From the NCBI GenBank assembly GCA_029948415.1, contig JAJIZT010000004.1:1-64000 (forward strand): 64,000 nucleotides of DNA, written 5' to 3'. This DNA is from Cenarchaeum symbiont of Oopsacas minuta (GTDB lineage Archaea; Thermoproteota; Nitrososphaeria; Nitrososphaerales; Nitrosopumilaceae). Of this stretch, positions 27,589 to 37,077 are shown piece after piece. A model generated the notes under the pieces. That model was not told where the DNA came from. It did no database searches and was given only the letters and a program-made list of their open reading frames with translations. A program made the position numbers and the translations under genes. Numbering within the stretch: position 1 is the stretch's first letter; the number at the start of each line of letters is the position of its first letter.

Positions 27589-27666
27589 AAGTGTACGAAG
27601 ATGGTTATTAAAAATAATGTCCTAGATAGATATATGCCTTTCACTTTTAATGGAAAAACCACATAG
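27544..27666 (+). CDS. Possible 40-aa cysteine-rich peptide
   Basis: ATG 27544 to TAG 27664-27666. Residues 7-17 carry CSNCGCGSNKC (C-x2-C-x-C-x4-C), a plausible metal or Fe-S knuckle. A TATA-like AATTATAG lies about 28 nt upstream. The cysteine codons fall in the right arm of the inverted repeat at 27519-27588, so the motif could be a by-product of that structure. The two readings cannot be separated here. Confidence 0.35.
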   Translation: MEIMLQCSNCGCGSNKCTKMVIKNNVLDRYMPFTFNGKTT

Positions 27667-27895
27667 CGAATGCTAGACAATAATGCGCAAAAAACACATA
27701 CTTTACATCGATATGTCAATATCATTTACCAAGTTTGCAGAACCTCGATCACATCGTTTGTAAAATTATCATAATCTATATTCTAGAATGATTTGATAAC
27801 ATCAGTATTGATCACTAGGTAAACATGCAGATAAAGAGATTACACTAGAATATGCAAACCTTAATGTTAATAATCATGATATGTTGCTATATTTC

Positions 27896-28900
27896 ATGCG
27901 CATAATACTGTGTGGTTTTGGAGTCGTGGGACAAAGTCTTGCACATCTCTTTGAATCAAGAGCTGAAGAGCTCTATGATATGTATGGTCTGCGTCCTCGT
28001 ATAGTAGGTGTCTTTGACAGCGGAGGTGGAGCATCTCAAAGTTCAGGATTGGATCCTAGAAAACTCGTAAACGTAAAAAAATCAAAGGGTACTGTTGGAT
28101 CATATGGTGCAAAAACTATAGGCGGATTAGATATGATAGAGTCAGTTGATGCAGATGTTCTAGTAGAGATGACTGCAAGCAATTACAAGAATGCAGAACC
28201 TGGTTTAGGGCACATCATGACTGCAATGAGACGTGGTATGCATGTTGTATCTGTAAACAAAGGACCGTTAGCTTTGGCATTTCCATCTTTGTTAGAGCTT
28301 GCAGAGCATAACGGAGTAAAGCTCAGATTTAGTGGAACAGTCGGAGGTGGAACTCCCATACTAGATTATGCAAAGAATAGTTTACGAGGTGAGCGAATAA
28401 CTTCGTTCTCTGGAATATTGAATGGAACTACAAACTATATACTTTCAAACATGACAGATGGAATGTCGTTTAAAGACGCATTATCGGATGCAAAAGGACG
28501 TGGATATGTAGAAGCTGATGAAACACTTGATCTTGATGGTTTTGATGCTGCAGCAAAACTTACCATACTTGCAAATTGGATAATGGGTCAGCGTGTTACA
28601 CTGCCAGACATTGACAGAACAGGCATACGCAAAGTCGATGTTTCTAGTGTAAAGAATGCAGCAAAAAACAATTCAGCTATAAAGCTTGTTGCATCTTGTG
28701 ATAGCGTACTACGTGTATCACCTGTAGAGATACTAGTAGACGATCCATTGTGTGTCAACGGTACTTTAAACGCAATATCATTTACCTCAGAACATTCTGG
28801 AACTCAGACCATCATAGGTAGAGGTGCAGGTGGAACAGAGACTGCAAGTTCTATTCTTCGAGATCTTTTGGATATACGTAGGTCGACATCAGAAGAATGA
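27896..28900 (+). CDS. hom: Homoserine dehydrogenase
   Basis: 334 residues from ATG 27896 (MRIILCGFGVVGQ). A Rossmann NAD(P)-binding start is followed by NKGPLAL, GTVGGGTPILDYAK and GILNGTTNYIL, all typical of homoserine dehydrogenase, with a catalytic Lys in the helix after the GGG motif. It reduces aspartate semialdehyde to homoserine for Thr and Met synthesis. There is no ACT domain, so feedback control through a fused regulatory domain is unlikely. It overlaps the PUA gene by 4 bp (ATGA). Confidence 0.93.
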   Translation: MRIILCGFGVVGQSLAHLFESRAEELYDMYGLRPRIVGVFDSGGGASQSSGLDPRKLVNVKKSKGTVGSYGAKTIGGLDMIESVDADVLVEMTASNYKNAEPGLGHIMTAMRRGMHVVSVNKGPLALAFPSLLELAEHNGVKLRFSGTVGGGTPILDYAKNSLRGERITSFSGILNGTTNYILSNMTDGMSFKDALSDAKGRGYVEADETLDLDGFDAAAKLTILANWIMGQRVTLPDIDRTGIRKVDVSSVKNAAKNNSAIKLVASCDSVLRVSPVEILVDDPLCVNGTLNAISFTSEHSGTQTIIGRGAGGTETASSILRDLLDIRRSTSEE

Positions 28901-29376
28901 AGTCAAACCCCATATCCAAGAGTGAATCGATACAGACTTTACGCGAAATATCTTCACAGTGGGGAATTGAACTACCAAAGACGAAAAACCTCATGGTTTA
29001 CCATATTACAGATGACGCATTATTCATCTCCGGTGATGGTCTAAAAGCTCTAAAGATTGGAAAAACGTACGTGCCGTTTCTAACATATACTATAATACTT
29101 GAGAAATTTCCACGTATCATAGTTGACATGGGGGCAATCAAATTCGTATGTAATGGTGCAAACATTATGCGACCTGGTGTTACCAAATTTTCAGGCGAGT
29201 TTGAATCTGGTAAACTTGTATGCATTGCAGAAGAATCAAAGAACACGTTTCTTTCTGTCGGCAAAGCATTGGTTTCAAGCTCAGATGCACGTACAATGAA
29301 AAAAGGACATATTTTGGAAAACCTACACTATGTATCAGATAAATACTGGGACATTGGAAGACAAATTTACAACTAG
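28897..29376 (+). CDS. PUA-domain RNA-binding protein (MCT-1/Tma20-like)
   Basis: 159 residues, ATG overlapping the hom stop. The N-terminal half resembles the pre-PUA domain and the C-terminal half is a PUA fold (VDMGAIKFVCNGANIMRPGV). Archaeal proteins of this layout relate to MCT-1/Tma20, linked to ribosome recycling and initiation. The stop overlaps the convergent proteasome gene by 4 bp. Confidence 0.85.
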   Translation: MKSNPISKSESIQTLREISSQWGIELPKTKNLMVYHITDDALFISGDGLKALKIGKTYVPFLTYTIILEKFPRIIVDMGAIKFVCNGANIMRPGVTKFSGEFESGKLVCIAEESKNTFLSVGKALVSSSDARTMKKGHILENLHYVSDKYWDIGRQIYN

Positions 29377-29969
29377 GCAGTTATCTTTGGTATTTTGATT
29401 CCATTTTTGTCTATTACCATCAAGTCTATTCCATCACCACTAAACGAATCGCGCATTGTTGCAGAGTGTACTGCCTTTGTTGCCATTTCTACTGCCTCTT
29501 GCTCTGAGAGTCCTTGTTTGAATCCAGGATCAAGTACTCCAAGTGCCATCTCTGCTCCCGTGCCAACTGCAGCATATTCATCTGGCAATACAGAACCTAG
29601 TGGATCTAGTGTGTATAATATTGGTTTGTCGACTACGCCGCCTACGATAACTTGTGTCAAGAGTGGAAAGTATCTACGTTCATACATCATATTTGACATC
29701 ATCTTTGCGATGGTATTTGGTGGAACCTCTCTTTGCAGATCCATACGACGTATCTTTGCCAAAGCAGATATCTGTAGTGAGAGCAGCTGCATATCGGCTA
29801 CTAGGCCAGCACATGCTGCACCAACATATTTTGTAATTTGGAATGTCTTTTTTGTATTTTTACTCACAAGAAAATTCCCATACGCTATACGCCTTTCACT
29901 AGCAAAGACGATTCCGTCTGTAAATGTAATACCCACTGCCGTAGCACCTGGCATATACATATAGGACAT
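29373..29969 (-). CDS. psmB: Proteasome beta subunit lacking the catalytic Thr1
   Basis: 198 residues from ATG 29969, about 25 nt from CTTTAATTG (leaderless); TTG 29993 would add eight residues. The fold is clear (GITFTDGIVFASERR, SGDGIDL), and residues equal to Glu17 and Lys33 of the Thermoplasma enzyme are present. But the maturation site reads MPG-ATAVGI instead of G-TTTVGI, so the N-terminal nucleophile Thr1 is Ala. In crenarchaea one of two beta subunits has a similar ATA start and needs an active partner. This is likely the structural or regulatory beta; an active psmB should be elsewhere. Confidence 0.9.
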   Translation of the reverse strand: MSYMYMPGATAVGITFTDGIVFASERRIAYGNFLVSKNTKKTFQITKYVGAACAGLVADMQLLSLQISALAKIRRMDLQREVPPNTIAKMMSNMMYERRYFPLLTQVIVGGVVDKPILYTLDPLGSVLPDEYAAVGTGAEMALGVLDPGFKQGLSEQEAVEMATKAVHSATMRDSFSGDGIDLMVIDKNGIKIPKITA

Positions 29970-30194
29970 GAAATTCTGCGTTGTTTGGCGCAATTAAAGG
30001 GTTTACCGTAGAGATTTTATGCCTAGTCCACCTTTACATATGGTTCAATCTTGTCAAAATGATGATTTTAGATTCTCTTGATCAATCCAAAAGAGAAAAA
30101 CTCTAGTATAGATCGTATGTTTATACAATTTCCGCCATGGTTTACCATTAGGGTCAAATATGATAGATGAGTTTTTTAACTAGTATTATGTAGA

Positions 30195-30620
30195 ATGCAC
30201 ATGACTCAAGCAGAGATCGGCACAGGTAAACTATCAGACTTGGTGTTTTGTGGGATTCGAGTATCCATTGGCATTATATTTTTGTTGCACGGTATAGCAA
30301 AATTGGGTAACGAGATGTTTATTGGTTGGATGTCCACGTTTGGTATCAGTCCCGAGATGGCCATGATTATAGCCATAGCTGAGATTGTCCCTGGAATTTT
30401 GCTAATATTTGGAGTTTTATCTAGACTAGCTTCTAGCATACTTGCCATCATCATGGTGGCTGCAATATTCATCGTAAAGGGTGCAACTAGTATTACAGGA
30501 GAACAAGGTATAGAGTTTGATCTAGTGCTACTTGCAGGAGTATTGGTAATTGCAATTGCAGGACCTGGTAGATTATCCATATCACATGTCATAAAGAAAA
30601 TACCAAGATCATTACACTAG
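30195..30620 (+). CDS. DoxX family membrane protein
   Basis: 141 residues with four predicted membrane helices and the DoxX N-terminus (IRVSIGIIFLLHGIAKL). DoxX-like proteins range from thiosulfate:quinone oxidoreductase subunits to stress and redox membrane proteins; no DoxA partner is nearby, so the role is open. ATG 30195 or 30201 are both possible. Convergent 4-bp overlap (CTAG) with the M20 peptidase. Confidence 0.85.
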   Translation: MHMTQAEIGTGKLSDLVFCGIRVSIGIIFLLHGIAKLGNEMFIGWMSTFGISPEMAMIIAIAEIVPGILLIFGVLSRLASSILAIIMVAAIFIVKGATSITGEQGIEFDLVLLAGVLVIAIAGPGRLSISHVIKKIPRSLH

Positions 30621-31960
30621 GCAAAATTTTGTATTATTTTAGACATACATTTAGCAGCTTTGTTGAGTAAATCTTTTCGCGCATACTCGTTTGGCGAATG
30701 TATTCGTGCAAATATGTGAGTGCATCCTATTGATACACATGGTGACTTTAAGGTGGATGCAAACTGGTGCATCGGACCTGTTCCAGCACTAGAGATACTT
30801 AGAATATGACCTCCAAAGGCAGAGTCAGCTGCATTACAGACTGTTGTGACAAATTTGTCATCAGGGTTTGTACGTGATGCAGCTTCTGAATGGTAAATCT
30901 TTACCTGGATGTCTGAAAATCCTCGTGATTTGAGATGTTTTAAAAGACGAGTGCGTTGTTTTGTAGGACTCATTCCAGGCACTAGTCGAAAGTCCACTTT
31001 TGCCGTAGCCATTGAAGGCAGTATGGTCTTTGCACCTTTGCCAGTATAACCAGACAAGATTCCTGCAATGTTGCATGTTGCTCCGCCCACTAGCTGTGCT
31101 TTGACATCTGTTCCACGTCTACCACCAACAAACTCACGTATGCCATACTCTTTTTTGAACGCACGTTCATCAAATGGTTCATCGGTGATTAATTTTAGAT
31201 CATGTGCGGTGAATTTTTTTGCATCCTTGTACCAGTCATCGATAAGCACTCTTCCATCTGAGGCTCGCATGGTCTGTAATGCCTCTAATAGACGCCAAGC
31301 AGGATTTTTTATCAACACTGCAAGGCTAGAATGTGCATCCATATTTGGTCCGCGTGCGGTAAATTCTGCAAACAGCATGCCCTTCATTCCAAGGCTTACC
31401 ACTGGTAGGTCGTTAGAGTCTACAAAACCAAACTCCCAGATTACTGCATTGCATGAGAATTTTTTCTTGTATTTTTTCAAATACTTTTCAATGTGTGCGC
31501 TACCTGTCTCTTCTTCTCCTTCTATGACAAATTTTATGCTACACGGTAGATCACCTTTGGTCTTTAGTAGAGATTCTACAGCTTTTATGCGTGCCACAAG
31601 CTCTCCTTTATCATCAGAGGATCCTCTCCCATACACCTTTTTGCCTTTTACTGTACGACCAAAGGGAGGATAAGTCCATTTATCAAGTGGTTCGGCAGGT
31701 TGCACATCATAATGGTTGTAAAACAATAACGTTTTTTTTGGATTTTTCTTTGATATTACATGGCCGTATACTAGTGGTGCAACATTATCTAAACGCAATA
31801 TCTCAGAATGTATTCCAGAACGCTTTAACGATGCTGCTACCAATTTTGCACATTTTTCTATTCCTTTACCAGTTGCAGATACACTTGGTTGTGCTACTAG
31901 ATTTTGCAGCTCAGAGATCATCGAGGGCATGTTTTTGTCAATGTATGAATCAGGGTTCAT
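30617..31960 (-). CDS. M20 family metallopeptidase/deacylase
   Basis: 447 residues with the M20 pattern: YNHYDVQP (metal His-x-Asp), GRGSSDDKGE, EGEEETGS (catalytic Glu pair), a dimerisation insert, and a late His near GCTHIFARIHSPNE. Members hydrolyse dipeptides or N-acyl amino acids with two zinc ions. No signal peptide, so cytosolic. It starts inside the end of nnrD (4-bp overlap), so the two are coupled. The substrate (peptide scavenging, DapE- or CPG2-like) cannot be fixed. Confidence 0.87.
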   Translation of the reverse strand: MNPDSYIDKNMPSMISELQNLVAQPSVSATGKGIEKCAKLVAASLKRSGIHSEILRLDNVAPLVYGHVISKKNPKKTLLFYNHYDVQPAEPLDKWTYPPFGRTVKGKKVYGRGSSDDKGELVARIKAVESLLKTKGDLPCSIKFVIEGEEETGSAHIEKYLKKYKKKFSCNAVIWEFGFVDSNDLPVVSLGMKGMLFAEFTARGPNMDAHSSLAVLIKNPAWRLLEALQTMRASDGRVLIDDWYKDAKKFTAHDLKLITDEPFDERAFKKEYGIREFVGGRRGTDVKAQLVGGATCNIAGILSGYTGKGAKTILPSMATAKVDFRLVPGMSPTKQRTRLLKHLKSRGFSDIQVKIYHSEAASRTNPDDKFVTTVCNAADSAFGGHILSISSAGTGPMHQFASTLKSPCVSIGCTHIFARIHSPNEYARKDLLNKAAKCMSKIIQNFA

Positions 31961-32829
31961 TTGTCATCACCTATTCTATCAAAAGGTTGCATTACGTACG
32001 GTATTGCATCGCACACATCTGTGGCCAGTATGTGCAATCCAAGCTGTTTTTGCACTCTAGTACCAGCTAGTCCATTTACAAATGTAGCCGCAGATACTGC
32101 CTGAATTATGTTGCGGTTTTTAGCAAGCATGCCAGCTGTAATTCCTGACAAGACATCTCCAGTTCCTCCTACTGTCATGGATGGAGTATTTGTTAGGTTA
32201 TGATATGTTTTTCTTCCATCAGAGATGATATCGGTTTTACCCTTTAGTGCAATCACAACATTATATTTTAAAGCCATTTTTTCAACTTCGCATACTCTAT
32301 CATCAAAGTTGTTAGGTACACGGCGCCCGAATATTCGTTCATATTCACCTGCATGTGGACAAAGTGCACAGTTTTTTCCAGACACCTCTGGCAATATCTC
32401 TGGAACCAATGCCGATGCATCCAACAAGAGTCTAACATCAGAGTTTACAAGTGTCTTTATCAACAGTATCAAGGCACCTCGTTCTTGTATGGCAAGCCCC
32501 ATCCCAATAGCTGCCGAGTCTATGCCTATTGGAATCTGTCCTAAGAGTTTTCGTGTAGCACCACGAGTTAGTTTTTGATCGGCGAGTGGAATTACAATAA
32601 GGTTTGGAGATGCAGCGCGAGTTGCTTGTGAGTTTATCTTTGGAACTGCAGTGTATACAAGATCTGTTCCACAGCGTAATGCTGCAAGTGAGGCCAAAAT
32701 TGGTGCACCGTGGTAGATATAGCTGCCGCCAAGTATCAAAATCTTTCCATTATCTCCTTTGTGTGAATTTTGAGATCTAGGAGGAATGAATTCTTTCACT
32801 ATAGATGTTGTCAGTTTTGTTGAAACCAA
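31957..32829 (-). CDS. nnrD: ADP/ATP-dependent (S)-NAD(P)H-hydrate dehydratase
   Basis: 290 residues. It has a ribokinase-like fold with GGSYIYHGAPILA at the start and NTPSMTVGGTGDVLSGI (anion hole and catalytic Asp) near the C-terminus. It repairs damaged NAD(P)H hydrate. The usual fused or adjacent NnrE epimerase is not visible here. It is followed by the M20 gene with ATGA overlap and preceded by trmI 30 bp upstream. Confidence 0.9.
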   Translation of the reverse strand: MVSTKLTTSIVKEFIPPRSQNSHKGDNGKILILGGSYIYHGAPILASLAALRCGTDLVYTAVPKINSQATRAASPNLIVIPLADQKLTRGATRKLLGQIPIGIDSAAIGMGLAIQERGALILLIKTLVNSDVRLLLDASALVPEILPEVSGKNCALCPHAGEYERIFGRRVPNNFDDRVCEVEKMALKYNVVIALKGKTDIISDGRKTYHNLTNTPSMTVGGTGDVLSGITAGMLAKNRNIIQAVSAATFVNGLAGTRVQKQLGLHILATDVCDAIPYVMQPFDRIGDDK

Positions 32830-32859
32830 TACAATGCATTATACCTTGATGCATAAATC

Positions 32860-33705
32860 TTATTTGTTTTTAGATGATTGGGTCTTTTTGTCACTAGATG
32901 TTTTTTTAGCAATGGTACGTCGAGTGGAGTTAAAATACGCCTTTCTTGCAATGCAGAGATATGTCGTATGACCTATTCCTTGAAATGAATGACGTGTTTT
33001 TCCTTCTCTAGCCTCTATTGTACGTATTATGTGCTCTGTACATTCAATATCAGCAAACTCATTTTGTGTTAATGCCATTGCGAGTTTTTCAAGTTGGTTC
33101 ATAGTCGGACAAATGGCAACAAATGCTCCACTATCTTTTAACATCTTGCGTATTTGTGGCACCACGATCCAAGGATCACCCAAGTCTACTATTGCCACAT
33201 CAGCTGCTGGTACTGTTATATCACGTGATCTCTTTATGTCATGGTTTTTCATTATCACGTATTTTGTGACACCTGCACGATCTATGTTTTTTGCAGCTAT
33301 TGCCATGAATTTTTCATCAACGTCAAATGTGTATACCTTGCCTCTTGGTTTTACAATTCCAGCAGCAAATCCAGTTAGTGCACCACTGCCAGTTCCTATT
33401 TCAAGTACAATTTGACCACTAGTCAATCCAGTTCTTGCTGCAATGTATCCGAGATCTTTGGGATATACAATCTGTGTTCCATGTTGCATCTTCATCACAT
33501 AATCGTATGCTGTAGGTTTGAAGAGATATACGTATTTTTCTTTATTTGTTACCAATCTACTTCCATACTTTTTTCCCACTGCCTTTTCATGAGATATGAT
33601 TCCAATGTGCGTGTGCAAGTTGCCAGATTTTTGCAGTTTTACCAGCCATTTTTTTCCAGAGTTATAGTAAAAGAGTACATCAGATCCTCGTTTTATTTTA
33701 TCCAC
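32860..33705 (-). CDS. trmI: tRNA (adenine-58-N1)-methyltransferase TrmI
   Basis: 281 residues from GTG 33705. The N-terminal barrel precedes a Rossmann core with VLEIGTGSGALTGF and the substrate motif DLGDPW. The C-terminus is Lys/Ser-rich (KKTSSDKKTQSSKNK), an addition beyond the usual ~250 residues. It makes m1A58 (or m1A57/58) in the T-loop of tRNAs as a tetramer. Confidence 0.9.
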   Translation of the reverse strand: MDKIKRGSDVLFYYNSGKKWLVKLQKSGNLHTHIGIISHEKAVGKKYGSRLVTNKEKYVYLFKPTAYDYVMKMQHGTQIVYPKDLGYIAARTGLTSGQIVLEIGTGSGALTGFAAGIVKPRGKVYTFDVDEKFMAIAAKNIDRAGVTKYVIMKNHDIKRSRDITVPAADVAIVDLGDPWIVVPQIRKMLKDSGAFVAICPTMNQLEKLAMALTQNEFADIECTEHIIRTIEAREGKTRHSFQGIGHTTYLCIARKAYFNSTRRTIAKKTSSDKKTQSSKNK

Positions 33706-33963
33706 GCGGACGCAGACGCATATAGGGATAATAACCTATATGCTGTTACAGTATCTAGAAAAAATGCTAGAGTTCAAGATACCACTTTTAGAGAAAAAGA
33801 GGTACAAGTTTTAGATATACCCCAAACCATTTAGATGAATTAGGAGAGCCTGCATAATTTGAAATTTCTTACAACTAGAAGCAAGGTTATTGTTGAATCA
33901 AGCGATTTTTGATTTGATGTATAGATACTAAATGTTTTTATTATGTTGCTAGTAGGACTTGAT

Positions 33964-34089
33964 ATGAGTAGAACTCTAGAATTCATACAGCACGATGGTT
34001 TTCTTGGTAAAAAAGCACATGAATATTCTTGCTCATTCAAAAATGTGGCAGAAGCAAAGAGAGCTATTTTAGAGGACTTGAAAAAATAG
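33964..34089 (+). CDS. Small hypothetical protein, 41 aa
   Basis: ATG 33964 with a TATA-like TTTTTATTA about 27 nt upstream (leaderless pattern). The peptide is amphipathic and soluble: it starts MSRTLEFIQHDGF and ends VAEAKRAILEDLKK, a likely C-terminal helix. A TTG six codons upstream would lengthen it. No family recognised; the codon pattern and promoter are the only support. Confidence 0.45.
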   Translation: MSRTLEFIQHDGFLGKKAHEYSCSFKNVAEAKRAILEDLKK

Positions 34090-34219
34090 ATAATACGAGG
34101 AACACAATGTCTAAACTCGTGTTATCAAAACTTTTTCGTAAATAAATTAAAATTATAGCAAATGATAAAAATCAAAAAAAATAGATATTTGTGAAAGTTG
34201 GGATGTTGCGCATAAAATA

Positions 34220-34339
34220 ATGGATAATATGAATACACCATTTAGAAAAATCATATTTAAATCAAAAGTTAAAAATAGACAATTATATTTAATTTATGAA
34301 TTTGATAAGAATAAAGAAAGGTATTGGGAATATTTGTAA
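34220..34339 (+). CDS. Possible 39-aa hypothetical protein
   Basis: ATG 34220 to TAA 34337-34339 in a 324-bp AT-rich gap before argS. The peptide is Lys/Asn/Tyr-rich (KSKVKNRQLYLIYEFDKNK). No clear TATA or family. It may be a chance ORF or a fragment of acquired DNA. Confidence 0.25.
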   Translation: MDNMNTPFRKIIFKSKVKNRQLYLIYEFDKNKERYWEYL

Positions 34340-34413
34340 AAACGATTAATGAGTTTAAGGCATATCGACCATAATTTAAGATGATTCATAAATATTCTCT
34401 CCCAAGAATCCTG

Positions 34414-36288
34414 TTACATGCGTTTTGGTGCAGTAATTCCCAAAAGTCCAAGTGCAGTTCGCAGTACACAGGAGAATGAAAAAACAAGGCATACGCGAGA
34501 GTTTACATCAATGGGATTATCTGAATCTAGTACTCGAACGTTTTCATAAAATGAATTAAATGTCATAGCCAATCTATGACAATAACGTGCCATCGTCTTT
34601 GGAGAGAGGTTTTCAGATGCATCACGTACAAAAGTTGCAAATATTCCAATCTGGCGTAGCAGTTCTTGTTCATGCATACCCCATCGTATAGTATGTTTTG
34701 CAGACACATCTAATGTCTTATCATAGCGTTCTAGTATGCGTAAAGCACGTGCGTGTGTATACTGTATGTATGATGCAGTATCTCCTTCTAAACTCAACGA
34801 TCTTGATGCATCAAATGTTATGATTTTATCCAAATCTTGTCGTATCATTTCGTATCGTATGGTTGCAACTGCTATGTCTTTGGATGTACGTTCAACATCA
34901 TCTCTACTCATGTCAGGATTACGTTTTATCGTCTCCTGTACTGTACGGTCTCTTAACGACTTTAACACCGTGTCGGCATTCACGTATACGCCTTTTCTAC
35001 CAGACATTTGTACTCGTCCACTCTTGATCTTTGTACCAAGTGATTCAGCAGTCTGAGTACTAAGTGTTACAGACTCGTATCCAAGGTGCACATATGCACC
35101 ATCATTTGACTTGAATTTGTCCATCAATCTAGCAACAATCTTTTGTAACCTAGCCTGCCGTGAATCTATTACAGTTATGACTTTTTCAGATGCAAAGTCT
35201 TTAGATATTTTTTCACCATTCAGGTTTGTCTGCCACATCGTTTCTCCACATAAAGTAGGATATTTGGAATATCCAAAAGGATCTTTTACTAGACCAAGTT
35301 TCCAAGCAGCGTATGGGATATCTTTTGCCATATATGTTGCTGTTCCATTTTTGCGCACCAAAACTTTGTCAGCATCATTTTTTTCTCCTCTCACTACCCA
35401 GCATCCTAAATTATCACCTTTATCTTCAAACTCTACAAGTTTCATATCTTTTAATTTTGTAAAAGATTCATCCCACATACCCGAATGCATTATGTGTGAT
35501 TCAAAGTTGATACAGTTGTATCGTGCCTGTAATGCCCAACACGTTTCAAGTTGTGCGTCAAGCACTCGTCTTGTTATCTTGCAGGCCATTTTTGCTTCAT
35601 CGGTGTTTGGATCTTCCATCATTTTGAGAATATGTGCACATTCTAGAGCTACATTAGGATCTTTATCGATCTCTTGGTTTACTCGCACATAAACATCATC
35701 ACCACAATAATGGTCGAATTTTTTATTCTCTGGTGGATCAAGACTCATGCCAAGGTGCATAAATCCATAAAGCAGTTCAGCAATTTGTAGTCCAGAGTCA
35801 TCTACATAGTTTAGTATACATACATTATATCCAAATTTTTCTAGTATACGCGATATAGTATCTCCTACAACTATATTTCTCACATGTCCTATATGTAGAG
35901 CCTTGTTTGGGTTTACGCTAGTATGCTCTATAGTTATTTTACCACATGGTAAACCTGAACCATATTCGGGCTTTGTGGAATTTTGTAGTACGAGTGTACC
36001 AAGTTTTTCCCAGTCGGCTTTAAAATTCAGATAACCAGACGTATGTGCAGATACGTGATGCACAAGACCGTCTGTAAATTTTTTTGTATACGACTCTGCA
36101 AGATCTTTGGCAATTTCATATGGGCTTTTTTTAAGACGTCCAGTAAGAAGAAAAGAGACGTTGCATGAAGCATCACCAAATCCAGGTTTTGCTAGAGAGA
36201 TCTGAAACTTTGCATCTCCTATATTATTCTCGTCTAGGATTATTTTTACATTTGATGCAATCTCATCAAGTAATAGTTCAAAGCTCAT
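34414..36288 (-). CDS. argS: Arginyl-tRNA synthetase
   Basis: 624 residues. Class I synthetase with HIGHVRN and a KMSKS variant QMSGRKG, an N-terminal Add-1 domain (MSFELLLDEIASNVKI) and a DALR anticodon-binding C-terminus ending GITAPKRM. It charges tRNA-Arg. The start overlaps the phosphoglycolate phosphatase stop by 4 bp (ATGA). Confidence 0.95.
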   Translation of the reverse strand: MSFELLLDEIASNVKIILDENNIGDAKFQISLAKPGFGDASCNVSFLLTGRLKKSPYEIAKDLAESYTKKFTDGLVHHVSAHTSGYLNFKADWEKLGTLVLQNSTKPEYGSGLPCGKITIEHTSVNPNKALHIGHVRNIVVGDTISRILEKFGYNVCILNYVDDSGLQIAELLYGFMHLGMSLDPPENKKFDHYCGDDVYVRVNQEIDKDPNVALECAHILKMMEDPNTDEAKMACKITRRVLDAQLETCWALQARYNCINFESHIMHSGMWDESFTKLKDMKLVEFEDKGDNLGCWVVRGEKNDADKVLVRKNGTATYMAKDIPYAAWKLGLVKDPFGYSKYPTLCGETMWQTNLNGEKISKDFASEKVITVIDSRQARLQKIVARLMDKFKSNDGAYVHLGYESVTLSTQTAESLGTKIKSGRVQMSGRKGVYVNADTVLKSLRDRTVQETIKRNPDMSRDDVERTSKDIAVATIRYEMIRQDLDKIITFDASRSLSLEGDTASYIQYTHARALRILERYDKTLDVSAKHTIRWGMHEQELLRQIGIFATFVRDASENLSPKTMARYCHRLAMTFNSFYENVRVLDSDNPIDVNSRVCLVFSFSCVLRTALGLLGITAPKRM

Positions 36289-36986
36289 TGTATAGTCCCT
36301 GCCATCTGCGGTCCGATCATATCCATTACTTCAATTAGTCCATCTCCTGCCTTTGAGTCTACTGTCAAGCTAGCCTTTGATCGTACATATTCTGTGGCAT
36401 TTCCAAGTGCAACGCTAGTCTCAGCTATGGCAAACATTGGCACGTCAGTTGCACTATCTCCTATAGCAATCACATCTTTTGGATCAACTGTGAGCATGCG
36501 CATAGCTTTTCTCAGTCCAGAGCCCTTGTCAATACCTTGTGAGTTTATATGAAATGCGTATTGGCTGTCGGTCAATAAAACTTTGTATCCAGCATCATCG
36601 AGTAATTTGACTGCATGTTTTATCTCAAAGGTACGCTCTAGTACGACCTCGGTCATTCTTTGAAATACAGGTTTCTCCTTTACGTTATCCATGTTATTCT
36701 GTAGATACTTTAATGCTGTAATGCATTCTAATTTTTTCCCCAAAAGCTTGTGAGTATAATCTCCAAAAGTAATGCATCCGCCGTTTTCACCTATACAAAA
36801 TTTTGTCATTCCGCCAAATACTGCAAGTATGTATCCTTCAATAGATGATCGTCCAGTTACAAATATGACATTATGACCAGCATCTACAACTGTTCGAAGA
36901 GACAAGAGTGCATCAAGATGTATTCGCTCACCTCTATTCTCGGTAATTGTGCCGTCAATGTCCACTGCTATAGTAAGTCTTCTCAT
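36285..36986 (-). CDS. Phosphoglycolate phosphatase, archaeal HAD type
   Basis: 233 residues from ATG 36986 (MRRLTIAVDIDGTIT). The frame stays open upstream to 37400, but that stretch runs antisense through the GTPase gene and has no HAD features, so I reject it. HAD motifs: DIDGT, VTGRS, the Lys in IDKGSGL and GDSATD. It matches the Thermoplasma TA0175-like phosphoglycolate phosphatase; related proteins act on sucrose- or mannosyl-phosphates. Coupled to argS. Confidence 0.87.
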   Translation of the reverse strand: MRRLTIAVDIDGTITENRGERIHLDALLSLRTVVDAGHNVIFVTGRSSIEGYILAVFGGMTKFCIGENGGCITFGDYTHKLLGKKLECITALKYLQNNMDNVKEKPVFQRMTEVVLERTFEIKHAVKLLDDAGYKVLLTDSQYAFHINSQGIDKGSGLRKAMRMLTVDPKDVIAIGDSATDVPMFAIAETSVALGNATEYVRSKASLTVDSKAGDGLIEVMDMIGPQMAGTIQ

Positions 36987-37077
36987 GTGTATGCCAATAC
37001 ACATCTGAATAATAACAATATCCGTTAGAGTTACTCTATTGTAAACCTTATTTACAAAACATGCAGTATCGCACGTA

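Noticed and set aside
27468-27725. 85-aa minus-strand ORF across the inverted repeat
   Set aside because: It is low-complexity hydrophobic, reads through the hairpin and has no promoter support.
33706-33834. Plus-strand open stretch ending DIPQTI that reads protein-like (NNLYAVTVSRKNARVQ)
   Set aside because: No start codon outside the antisense of trmI fits a promoter; the frame only exists as the tail of a long antisense ORF. It might be a real small gene with a start I missed, so I leave it unannotated.
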